Below are positions 6,819 to 12,565 of a DNA stretch of 18,267 nucleotides, piece after piece. A program made the translations under genes and the position numbers. The notes beneath the pieces were generated by a model that did not search any database, was not told the origin of the DNA, and saw only the letters and a list, made by a program, of their open reading frames with translations. This DNA comes from Alistipes sp. (GTDB taxonomy: Bacteria > Bacteroidota > Bacteroidia > Bacteroidales > Rikenellaceae), in contig JAFYOF010000007.1 in assembly GCA_017560305.1 (NCBI GenBank), forward strand, positions 1-18,267. The letters are read 5' to 3'. The first letter of the stretch is position 1. Every line of letters starts with the position of its first letter.

Positions 6819-7766
6819 ATGAAGATATTTACCGAACAACAATACAGGGGTCTGCTGATACTCCTGCCCATCGCTTTGGTGATTGTAGCCATCGCCGTAG
6901 CGATTGAATTGTTGCCGTCGGTGGATGAGCCCGATGAGGCTGTTGAGCAGAGGCTGGAGCAGGCGGGCGCAAAGAGTTATCCTCGCACGGAGAGTGTTGA
7001 GCGGGAGGCGCCGTTGCAGCCATTCGACCCCAATACATTCTCCTATGAGCAACTGCGCTCGGCGGGTGTGCCCAAGTCGGTGGCGGTGGGTATTGTGCGG
7101 TGGCGAGGCTATGGCAAGGTCTATCGAATTAGGGAGGATGTGGCGCTGGTGTCGGGTGTGACCGATAGCATCTACTCGGCGCTGAAGCCCTACATCATCA
7201 TTGCCGATTCGCTTGAGCCCAAACCACGCAAATATGATGCTCCCAAGCAGGTGGCAAAACCTAAAAAGGAGTTCGCGTCAGAGCCCGAAGCGAAAGTAGC
7301 GCAAACGCAGGAAAAGAGCATAGAACAAGCGCCAGAAAAGGGCGCCGAGAAGCCTCTTTTGGAGATAAATTCTGCCGATACGACTGCCCTGATTGCCATC
7401 TACGGCATCGGCTCGAAGAGTGCTGCGGAGATAGTGAAATACCGTGAATTGCTAGGCGGATACCACTCCGTAGAGCAAATTTCGGAGCTAAAATGCGTCA
7501 CAGAGCAAAATTATGAGAAAATTTTGCAACAAATTTGTTGTGATAGTTGCAAAATATCAAAAATTGATATTAACTTTGCGACCGCTAAAGCGGTGAGTAG
7601 ACATCCTTATGTTACAAAAGCCACTTTGCGGAAGATTTTTAAGCATAGACAATTGAAAGGAGGTTGGAGTAGAATCGAAGAGATGGTCGAAGATGAAATA
7701 TTATCCGAGGATGAGGCTAAACGGTTAGCCCCATATCTTTGGTTCAGGCTTGATGCCACCGAGTAA
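6819..7766 (+). CDS. Membrane-anchored protein with three helix-hairpin-helix (ComEA-like) repeats
   Basis: A 315-residue protein: one N-terminal transmembrane helix (about residues 11-33), an acidic linker, then three helix-hairpin-helix modules: about 69-127 (SYEQLRSAGVPKSVAVGIV...), 181-240 (LEINSADTTALIAIYGIGSKSA...), and 248-311 (IDINFATAKAVSRHPYV...), with a Lys/Glu/Pro/Ala linker (128-180) between first and second. The phrase INSADTTAL...GIGSKSA is the classic ComEA/UvrC-type DNA-binding hairpin. Such proteins in Bacteroidetes probably bind DNA at the outer face of the inner membrane and may serve in DNA uptake or repair; role here is inferred. A CCDSC cluster lies at 240-244. The 3' third (from about 7490) is visibly more AT-rich than the start and contains several inverted repeats. 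Twelve bases separate it from ubiD, suggesting co-transcription. Confidence 0.82.
   Translation: MKIFTEQQYRGLLILLPIALVIVAIAVAIELLPSVDEPDEAVEQRLEQAGAKSYPRTESVEREAPLQPFDPNTFSYEQLRSAGVPKSVAVGIVRWRGYGKVYRIREDVALVSGVTDSIYSALKPYIIIADSLEPKPRKYDAPKQVAKPKKEFASEPEAKVAQTQEKSIEQAPEKGAEKPLLEINSADTTALIAIYGIGSKSAAEIVKYRELLGGYHSVEQISELKCVTEQNYEKILQQICCDSCKISKIDINFATAKAVSRHPYVTKATLRKIFKHRQLKGGWSRIEEMVEDEILSEDEAKRLAPYLWFRLDATE
7505..7571. repeat. Cluster of inverted repeats inside the helix-hairpin-helix gene
   Basis: Four overlapping or adjacent perfect dyads: GCAAAATT (7505-7512) / AATTTTGC (7520-7527); CAACAAATTTGTTG (7527-7540), a 14-bp palindrome; ATTTTGCAAC (7521-7530) / GTTGCAAAAT (7546-7555), a 10-bp repeat with 15-base spacer; and AATATCAA (7553-7560) / TTGATATT (7564-7571) with an AAA loop. 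GCAAAAT thus occurs three times in alternating orientation. The stretch is AT-rich and coding. Confidence 0.7.
7547..7578 (+). promoter_or_regulatory. Possible intragenic promoter ahead of rpsU
   Basis: TAACTTTG (7571-7578) fits the Bacteroidetes -7 consensus TAnnTTTG exactly and a TTG (7547-7549) lies 21 bases upstream. The motif directly abuts the inverted-repeat cluster. A start here would give rpsU a leader of about 290 bases. Exact TAnnTTTG matches arise a few times by chance in 18 kb, so this is tentative. Confidence 0.3.
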
Positions 7767-7826
7767 AAGGTCGTGAAATTTTCAGGCAAGTGCAGGCTCA
7801 AGGAGTCAGCCGCCATAGCGAAAAAC

Positions 7827-7858
7827 TTAAAAACAAAACAAGATTATTAAAAACAAAA
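7827..7858 (+). repeat. Direct repeat in the A-rich rpsU leader
   Basis: TTAAAAACAAAA occurs at 7827-7838 and again at 7847-7858, a 20-base period, in the untranslated leader that continues A-rich to the rpsU start. It could be a site for ribosomal protein S1 or another factor, or simply low-complexity sequence. Confidence 0.45.
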
Positions 7859-7878
7859 AATAAAAAAGATTTACAGTT

Positions 7879-8070
7879 ATGATTATTATGCCAGTTAAGG
7901 AGGGCGAGAACATCGAGAAGGCCCTTAAGAAGTTTAAGCGTAAGTATGAGCGTACAGGTGTTTTGAAGGAGTTGCGTCGTCGTCAGTACTTCACAAAGCC
8001 ATCAATCGCTAAGCGTGAGGCTATGCAGCACGCTATCTATGTAGAGCACACTTACCGTCAGGAGGAGTAA
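7879..8070 (+). CDS. rpsU: 30S ribosomal protein bS21
   Basis: The 63-residue basic protein (MIIMPVKEGENIEKALKKF..., ...GVLKELRRRQ, ...KREAMQHAIY) is bS21 over its whole length and has the size usual in Bacteroidetes. The start at 7879 is preferred over the in-frame ATG at 7888 because Bacteroidetes bS21 normally carries a few residues before PVKEG. In this phylum bS21 helps bury the anti-Shine-Dalgarno tail of 16S rRNA on the small subunit. There is no Shine-Dalgarno upstream; the leader is almost pure A, whereas a perfect anti-SD complement occurs inside the gene at codons 6-9. The gene is 112 bases downstream of the helix-hairpin-helix gene and is followed by a strong terminator. Confidence 0.97.
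   Translation: MIIMPVKEGENIEKALKKFKRKYERTGVLKELRRRQYFTKPSIAKREAMQHAIYVEHTYRQEE
7896..7904 (+). promoter_or_regulatory. Internal anti-SD complement in rpsU
   Basis: TAAGGAGGG lies 17 bases after the A of the rpsU start codon and contains the full AGGAGG complement of the 16S rRNA tail. It encodes Val-Lys-Glu-Gly, which is conserved in bS21, so coding constraint may explain it. No in-frame ATG follows at a usable distance. A regulatory role is speculative. Confidence 0.25.
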
Positions 8071-8094
8071 TCCCCAAGCTGGATAAGTATACCG

Positions 8095-8124
8095 AGAGCT
8101 TCGCATTAGCGAGGCTCTTTTTTT
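8095..8124 (+). terminator. Intrinsic terminator of rpsU
   Basis: AGAGCTTCGC (8095-8104) pairs with GCGAGGCTCT (8109-8118), 10 bp with one G-U pair, around the loop ATTA and followed by a T-run to 8124. It begins 24 bases after the rpsU stop. Confidence 0.92.
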
Positions 8125-8197
8125 GTTTTCGTTTTTTGGAGGTTGTGTATCATCCACTGATGGATTGCGTGGAAAATTTCTTTGCGAAACAGAGTGT

Positions 8198-8224
8198 TTT
8201 GAAATGGGATTTTTTCTACTTTTG
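8198..8224 (+). promoter_or_regulatory. Promoter of the GNAT gene
   Basis: TACTTTTG (8217-8224) matches TAnnTTTG exactly; TTTG (8198-8201) is a possible -33 box, though the 15-base spacer is short. The -7 box ends 4 bases before the ATG at 8229, so transcription would begin at or next to the start codon. Confidence 0.5.
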
Positions 8225-8228
8225 TGAA

Positions 8229-8798
8229 ATGGAATTATTAAGGATTTTAGTGCGTGCGGCAAGGCGTGAGGATGCCGCTATGATAGCCCGCGCGGTTGCG
8301 ATGGCGATAGGCGATGAGGTGGCTTTGCGGGAGTATTGCGGCGATGAGTATCTCGCTGTGCTGGAAGAGGTTGCCGCCCGTGAGGCGACGCAATACAGTT
8401 GGCGCTATGCCCTTGTGGCAGAGGTTGATGGCGTCGTGGCGGGTGCGATAGTGGGCTATGATGGAGCGCTGCTGCATCCGTTGCGTGAGGCCACTTTTGC
8501 GGTGCTGCGTGAGCGCATCGGTCGTGTGCCGAAGATTGACGATGAGACCGAGGCGGGCGAGTGCTATCTTGACTCCGTTGGAGTCCTGCCCGAGTACCGC
8601 GGCAGGGGCGTGGGTGGACGCTTGATTGAGGCGTTTTGTCAGCGGGCATTTGCCGACGGTCACGAGCGAGTGGGATTGATAGTTGATTACGATAACCCTC
8701 AAGCCGAGAGACTCTACTCTTCGCTCGGTTTTCGCAGGGTGGGCGAGCGTCTGTTCTTCGGTCATCGTATGTGGCATCTGCAAAGGGCGAGAGCGTGA
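8229..8798 (+). CDS. GNAT-family N-acetyltransferase
   Basis: The 189-residue protein starts MELLRILVRAARREDAAMIA, a standard GNAT opening strand and helix. Motif A is clear: SVGVLPEYRGRGVGGRLIEAF, with the acetyl-CoA pyrophosphate loop R-G-R-G-V-G-G, followed by ADGHERVGLIVDYDNPQAERLYSSLGF, the usual motif B with Asn-Pro and the LYxxLGF end. The acceptor is not predictable. An upstream in-frame TTG at 8136 would lengthen the protein by 31 residues, but that stretch is poorly GNAT-like, is AT-rich, and contains the TACTTTTG promoter motif, so ATG 8229 is preferred. The gene stands alone between the rpsU terminator and the promoter of the next operon. Confidence 0.88.
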   Translation: MELLRILVRAARREDAAMIARAVAMAIGDEVALREYCGDEYLAVLEEVAAREATQYSWRYALVAEVDGVVAGAIVGYDGALLHPLREATFAVLRERIGRVPKIDDETEAGECYLDSVGVLPEYRGRGVGGRLIEAFCQRAFADGHERVGLIVDYDNPQAERLYSSLGFRRVGERLFFGHRMWHLQRARA

Positions 8799-8804
8799 GT
8801 CTAA

Positions 8805-8860
8805 ATTTACCCGAAAGAGGTCGAAAAGTCTGCTTGGAGGGGGTAAATCGGGAGTTTTTT
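8805..8860 (+). terminator. Possible weak terminator after the GNAT gene
   Basis: ATTTACCC (8805-8812) and GGGTAAAT (8841-8848) are a perfect 8-bp inverted repeat with a 28-base loop, and six T's lie at 8855-8860. The long loop and the 6-base gap before the T-run make it a poor intrinsic terminator. Confidence 0.35.
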
Positions 8861-8903
8861 CTCAAGAGTGGGGTGCTAATTTTTTTCTTTAGAAAAAAGT
8901 TAG

Positions 8904-8911
8904 TATCTTTA
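8904..8911 (+). promoter_or_regulatory. Likely -7 box for the HU-like / secG operon
   Basis: TATCTTTA differs from TAnnTTTG only in the last base and ends 22 bases before the ATG at 8934. No convincing -33 TTTG is present; the right distance upstream is only T-rich. Confidence 0.45.
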
Positions 8912-8933
8912 CACGATATTTATACCATAAGAT

Positions 8934-9779
8934 ATGATAGTTGAGATTATATATAATTTTCTTCAGACAAATAAGCGTCTGGTAGTGCCCAACCTGGGCG
9001 CCTTTATCGTGAAGCAGGGTCAGGATGGTCAGCGCAAGGTGTTGTTTTCCAACTTGATTAAGGGCGACGATGGCGTGTTGCGCGCGTTGCTCATCGAGAA
9101 GGGTGTTTCGGAGTTGGAGGCACAGGGTGTGATTGACCGTTTCGTCTTTGAGGTGAACCACCGCCTGGATCTTGGCAATGTGTGCGCTTTGGATGGTTTT
9201 GGTGCTTTGAAGCGTGGCGCAAATGGTGCAATGTCATTCGTTGAGAACGAGGGCGCAAAGGGCGAGGTGCTGGATGGTAATTTTGGTGAGCGTCTGGCAG
9301 AGCGCAATGCTAAGCGTGCTGCCGAGGCAAAACAGCCAGAGCCAGCCCCTGCTCCAGAGCCAGAGGAGGATGATAACGAGGAACTCACCATTGAGGTTGT
9401 ACCTCAGAGCGTTGAGCCAGAGCCAGTACGCCCAGCACGCCGACCTGTGCAGGATGAGCGTCACCGCGAGGAGCCTTTGACCGCATCGGCACAGAAGCGC
9501 CCAGCATCCTATGTGAAGGGCTTGCAGTATGGCAAGGGCGGCAAGATTATCACTGGCCGTGAGTACGCAACATCGCGCAAGAGTTCAAACAGCGACATCA
9601 TTATGAAGCTCGCAATCGCTGCGGCTATTATCGCTATGATTGCCTTGGGCTATGGTTTCTGGAACGATATGCGTGCAGCAAGATATGAGCGTGAGGATAG
9701 CCAGATTGAGTACTCTGAGCCACAGTCAACACCAGAGAAGGGAATTGAGAATCCTGATTTGCAGTATATTCAAAAGTAA
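8934..9779 (+). CDS. HU-like (CCDC81-type) DNA-binding fold protein with one transmembrane helix
   Basis: A 281-residue protein. Residues 1-105 (MIVEIIYNFLQTNKRLVVPNLG..., then VNHRLDLGNVCALDGFGALKR) match the HU-related CCDC81-type domain pair that Bacteroidetes place at the start of SPOR-domain proteins. A low-complexity Pro/Glu/Ala-rich linker (132-185) follows, then one transmembrane helix (about 222-243) and a short acidic tail of some 38 residues. Unlike the usual relatives there is no C-terminal SPOR (peptidoglycan-binding) domain; the stop follows naturally and no frameshift is apparent, so this is a short form, not an obvious decay product. The HU part would be cytoplasmic and could tie DNA or another ligand to the membrane. 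It is the first gene of the 8934-12410 operon, 11 bases ahead of the sigma-54 activator. Confidence 0.8.
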   Translation: MIVEIIYNFLQTNKRLVVPNLGAFIVKQGQDGQRKVLFSNLIKGDDGVLRALLIEKGVSELEAQGVIDRFVFEVNHRLDLGNVCALDGFGALKRGANGAMSFVENEGAKGEVLDGNFGERLAERNAKRAAEAKQPEPAPAPEPEEDDNEELTIEVVPQSVEPEPVRPARRPVQDERHREEPLTASAQKRPASYVKGLQYGKGGKIITGREYATSRKSSNSDIIMKLAIAAAIIAMIALGYGFWNDMRAARYEREDSQIEYSEPQSTPEKGIENPDLQYIQK

Positions 9780-9790
9780 ACCAAGCGGGA

Positions 9791-10996
9791 ATGTCGGAAA
9801 TCGATTTGCATAGTGTAAAACAGCGATTTGGAATCATCGGTAACTCCGAGGCGATAAATCACGCCCTGACGGTTGCGTTGCGTGTTGCGCCAACCAACCT
9901 CTCGGTGCTCGTTACGGGCGAGAGCGGTGTGGGTAAGGAGTTCTTCCCGAAGATTATCCACGCCTACTCATCTCGCAAGCACGAGAAGTATATCGCCGTG
10001 AACTGCGGTGCTATCCCCGAGGGTACGATTGATTCGGAACTTTTCGGTCACGAGAAGGGTGCGTTTACGGGTGCTCTGGAGGCTCGCAAGGGCTTCTTTG
10101 AGGAGGCTGATGGCGGCACAATCTTCCTCGATGAGGTGGGTGAGTTGCCATTGTCTACCCAGGTGCGTCTGTTGCGTGTGTTGCAGATGGGCGAGTATAT
10201 GCGTGTGGGCTCTGCGCAGGTGCGCAAGGTCAATGTGCGTGTGGTGGCGGCTACGAACAACGATTTGCAGAAGGCAATCGAGAATGGTCGCTTCCGTGAG
10301 GATTTGTACTACCGCCTGAACACAGTGCCCATCTCTGTGCCAGCATTGCGTGAGCGCAAGGATGATATTCCGCTGCTGTTTAGAAAGTTCGCTGCCGATG
10401 TATCGGAGCAGTATGGTATGCCACCAGTGCGTCTTACTCAGGAGGCGCGTGAGGTGCTGATGAACTACTACTGGAGGGGAAATATCCGCCAGTTGAAGAA
10501 TATTACTGAGCGCATCTCTGCGCTTGAGCAGGTGAGGGAAATCACGGCGGAGACTCTGTCGCGCTACCTTGCACCAGTGCCTACATCTGCCCCTGCGATG
10601 CATCAGCATAGCCATATGGGTGCGGAGGATTACTCCGAGCGCGAGTTGCTTTATAAGATACTTTTCGATATGCGCAGCGACATCAACGACCTGAAGCGTA
10701 TGCTCTCGGACTTGATGCGTGGTCACACACCACAACCCCAGCCAGCACCACGCGAGGTGTATGGTCTGTTGCCATCGTCATCGGTGAGCGAGGTGACCGA
10801 TTTCACCGAGAGTGAGGTGGTGGAGGATGTGCCACACAAGGAGCTCACCAAGGCTGATGTCCAGCGTGAACAGATTGTGCGAGCGCTGCGTAATCACAAT
10901 GGTCGCCGTCGTGATGCCGCCAAGGAGTTGTTTATGTCGGAGCGCACGCTCTACCGACGCATAAAGGATTTGGGCATCAACGAGGATGATATTTAG
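9791..10996 (+). CDS. Sigma-54-dependent transcriptional activator without a receiver domain
   Basis: The 401-residue protein is an AAA+ enhancer-binding protein: Walker A GESGVGK (43-49), the sigma-54 contact loop GAFTGA (90-95), Walker B IFLDE (111-115), sensor region RVVAATNND and arginine-finger region FREDLYYRLN, then a variable linker (about 267-345) and a C-terminal Fis-type helix-turn-helix (358-397, ...NHNGRRRDAAKELFMSERTLYRRIKDLGI). The complete GAFTGA loop means it should activate RpoN promoters. The AAA+ domain begins almost at residue 13, so there is no N-terminal receiver, GAF or PAS sensor; activity is probably set by expression, partner proteins or the linker. In Bacteroidetes this gene commonly precedes lptE and secG, as here. 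No clear -24/-12 promoter was found in the window, so its targets are elsewhere. Confidence 0.93.
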   Translation: MSEIDLHSVKQRFGIIGNSEAINHALTVALRVAPTNLSVLVTGESGVGKEFFPKIIHAYSSRKHEKYIAVNCGAIPEGTIDSELFGHEKGAFTGALEARKGFFEEADGGTIFLDEVGELPLSTQVRLLRVLQMGEYMRVGSAQVRKVNVRVVAATNNDLQKAIENGRFREDLYYRLNTVPISVPALRERKDDIPLLFRKFAADVSEQYGMPPVRLTQEAREVLMNYYWRGNIRQLKNITERISALEQVREITAETLSRYLAPVPTSAPAMHQHSHMGAEDYSERELLYKILFDMRSDINDLKRMLSDLMRGHTPQPQPAPREVYGLLPSSSVSEVTDFTESEVVEDVPHKELTKADVQREQIVRALRNHNGRRRDAAKELFMSERTLYRRIKDLGINEDDI

Positions 10997-11029
10997 TCCC
11001 ACGGGGCAGAAACAAACATTTATAGGAGA

Positions 11030-11563
11030 GTGAAGAGAATAAAAATAGTAAAGCGATTGTGTGCGTTGGCGTTGATTTTGTCATCAATGCTGTTGTCGGG
11101 TTGCATCTTTATGAAGGGTGGCTACTCGTTCACGGGTGCAAGTATCCCCGATGCGGCAAAGACCTTCAGCGTGGCATACTTCCCCAACAATGCACCTATG
11201 GTGTCGCCCACATTGAGCACCGCTTTTGTTGAGGCGTTGAAGGATAAGTTCTCGCGCCAGACCAAGTTGCAGCTGGTGGAGGCGGATGGTGATTTTGCCT
11301 TCGAGGGTGAGATTGTGGGTTATAGTTCTACAACCGCTTCGGTGTCGAGCGACAACTATGCGTTGCTGAACCGACTGACCATCACCGTCAAGGTGCGTTT
11401 TACAAACAAGATTGAGCCTAAGCAGTCGTTCAATCAGAGCTTCTCGGCCTTCACGGAGTATGACTCATCACAGCTGCTGACCGACATCCAGTCATCACTC
11501 GATGAGGAGATTATCAAGCAGTTGGTGACCGATATTTTCCAGGCTGCGGCCTCAAATTGGTAG
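11030..11563 (+). CDS. lptE: LPS-assembly lipoprotein LptE-like
   Basis: A 177-residue lipoprotein: basic start MKRIKIVKR, hydrophobic core, and lipobox LLSGC with the modified cysteine at residue 25. The mature part (GGYSFTGASIPDAAKTFSVAYFPNNAP..., ...LLNRLTITVKVRFTNK..., ...ITKQLVTD-like C-terminus) fits Bacteroidetes LptE, the outer-membrane plug of LptD that inserts lipopolysaccharide. The start is GTG at 11030: it is required to give the signal peptide its basic N-terminus. The AGGAG just upstream overlaps the start too closely to act as a ribosome site. The position between a sigma-54 activator and secG is the arrangement usual in the phylum and supports the call. Spacing to the next gene is 4 bases. 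Confidence 0.86.
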   Translation: MKRIKIVKRLCALALILSSMLLSGCIFMKGGYSFTGASIPDAAKTFSVAYFPNNAPMVSPTLSTAFVEALKDKFSRQTKLQLVEADGDFAFEGEIVGYSSTTASVSSDNYALLNRLTITVKVRFTNKIEPKQSFNQSFSAFTEYDSSQLLTDIQSSLDEEIIKQLVTDIFQAAASNW

Positions 11564-11567
11564 AAAA

Positions 11568-12038
11568 ATGAAAAAAAATAAAAAAAATATTTCGCCCGAC
11601 CAGGAGCGTATCTTCGTCGATGAGAACCAGTTGGCAGCGCTCTTGCAGGATGCTCGCTGGCAACCAAGGTCGGCTGATGAGGGCGATGGGAAGCCTGCTG
11701 CGGTGAGCGCAGTAGAGGAGTTGGTTGCGATGCCTAAGATTGCGATGCAGTCGATTGATATCGAGCAACTTACCCGTATTACCTCAAGTGATATTATAGA
11801 TAGATTCCTGCGTGCCGAGAGCCACCGAATCGTAGCCGAGGAGGGTGAGGTTGAACGCGAGATTACCATCGAGGCCGAGTTCTCGGAGGAGGATGATATG
11901 GTGAGTGAGGAGCTTGCGGAGGTCTACCTTGCACAGGGTCTGAAGGATATGGCAATAGAAACTTATCGCAAATTAAGTTTGCTAAATCCCGAAAAAAGTA
12001 TTTACTTTGCGGAGCTTATTTCAAAAATTGAAAATTAA
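11568..12038 (+). CDS. Conserved TPR-like protein between lptE and secG
   Basis: A 156-residue soluble, acidic protein with no signal peptide. Most of it is low-complexity and probably disordered (residues 1-60 and the Glu-rich 105-125), but the C-terminus EELAEVYLAQGLKDMAIETYRKLSLLNPEK (about 124-153) is a single TPR-type helix pair. The gene opens with ATGAAAAAAAATAAAAAAAA, a long A-run. It starts 4 bases after lptE and ends 21 bases before secG. The same place in other Bacteroidetes genomes often holds a small protein of this kind, so a role in secretion or envelope assembly is inferred from position only. Confidence 0.75.
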   Translation: MKKNKKNISPDQERIFVDENQLAALLQDARWQPRSADEGDGKPAAVSAVEELVAMPKIAMQSIDIEQLTRITSSDIIDRFLRAESHRIVAEEGEVEREITIEAEFSEEDDMVSEELAEVYLAQGLKDMAIETYRKLSLLNPEKSIYFAELISKIEN

Positions 12039-12059
12039 TATTAAAAAAGGATAAAAATT

Positions 12060-12410
12060 ATGTTGTATTCAATTTGTATCGGATTGATTCTCGTAGCGAG
12101 TGTAATTCTCATCCTCGCAATCTTGGTTCAGAACCCAAAGAGCGGTATGGCTGCTAACTTCGGCGCTGCAAACTCAGTTATGGGTGTTCGTGAGTCAGCA
12201 AATATTTTGGAGAAGACTACTTGGACTTTGGCTACTTTGGTAGTAGTGTTGAGCCTCGTTGCAACAATCTCAATGAAGGATGGTGCATCAGTTGAGAACT
12301 CATTGCAGAAGGACGCTGCTGCTTTGATGGAGAAGGTTGGCGTTGATACTTCAGCTGACGCTATGCCACAGGTAGAGATTCCAGCAGAGGGTACTGAGAC
12401 TGCAGAGTAA
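12060..12410 (+). CDS. secG: Preprotein translocase subunit SecG
   Basis: The 116-residue protein has the SecG pattern: a first transmembrane helix (about 3-23), the loop LVQNPKSGMAANFGAANSVMGVRESANILEK-type segment with the family's Gly-rich stretch, a second helix (about 55-72) and an acidic tail (residues 75-116) that is longer than in E. coli, as is common in Bacteroidetes. SecG supports SecYE channel function with SecA at the inner membrane. Codon use is notably A/T-rich at the start and lacks the GC-rich bias of the upstream genes, as expected for a highly expressed gene. It ends the 8934-12410 operon and is followed 24 bases later by a strong terminator. Confidence 0.93.
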   Translation: MLYSICIGLILVASVILILAILVQNPKSGMAANFGAANSVMGVRESANILEKTTWTLATLVVVLSLVATISMKDGASVENSLQKDAAALMEKVGVDTSADAMPQVEIPAEGTETAE

Positions 12411-12434
12411 TCAATTACGAAGCGTTCAGATTTT

Positions 12435-12462
12435 AAGACACCTTTCGAGGTGTCTTTTTTTT
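12435..12462 (+). terminator. Intrinsic terminator of the secG operon (UUCG loop)
   Basis: AAGACACCT (12435-12443) pairs perfectly with AGGTGTCTT (12448-12456) around the extra-stable loop TTCG; the T-run extends to 12462. Confidence 0.96.
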
Positions 12463-12516
12463 GTGCCTATGGAAAAATATCCCTCTTTGCGAAGCCCAAT
12501 GTTTCAATAAAATAGT

Positions 12517-12524
12517 TATCTTTG
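12517..12524 (+). promoter_or_regulatory. -7 box of the serine hydrolase gene
   Basis: TATCTTTG is an exact TAnnTTTG match, 41 bases before the ATG at 12566 and downstream of the secG terminator. No TTTG is found at the usual -33 distance. TAGTT (12513-12517) overlaps the box as it does at the blaI promoter. Confidence 0.55.
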
Positions 12525-12565
12525 CTATGTAAGCGAAAACTAATAACCAAAATAAATCTACTACT

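Noticed and set aside
4896..7052. Two long - strand frames opposite ubiD and the start of the helix-hairpin-helix gene
   Set aside because: Both oppose strongly recognised + strand genes; translations are His/Arg/Gln-rich with no family features.
8152..8165. ATCCA/TGGAT small hairpin between rpsU and the GNAT gene
   Set aside because: Only a 5-bp stem with no associated signal; expected by chance.
8136..8228. Upstream TTG extension of the GNAT gene
   Set aside because: The added 31 residues are not GNAT-like, the region is AT-rich and holds the likely promoter; ATG 8229 matches the family start.
11024..11030. AGGAGAG as a Shine-Dalgarno for lptE
   Set aside because: It runs directly into the GTG start, leaving no usable spacing, and genes in this phylum do not depend on SD sites.
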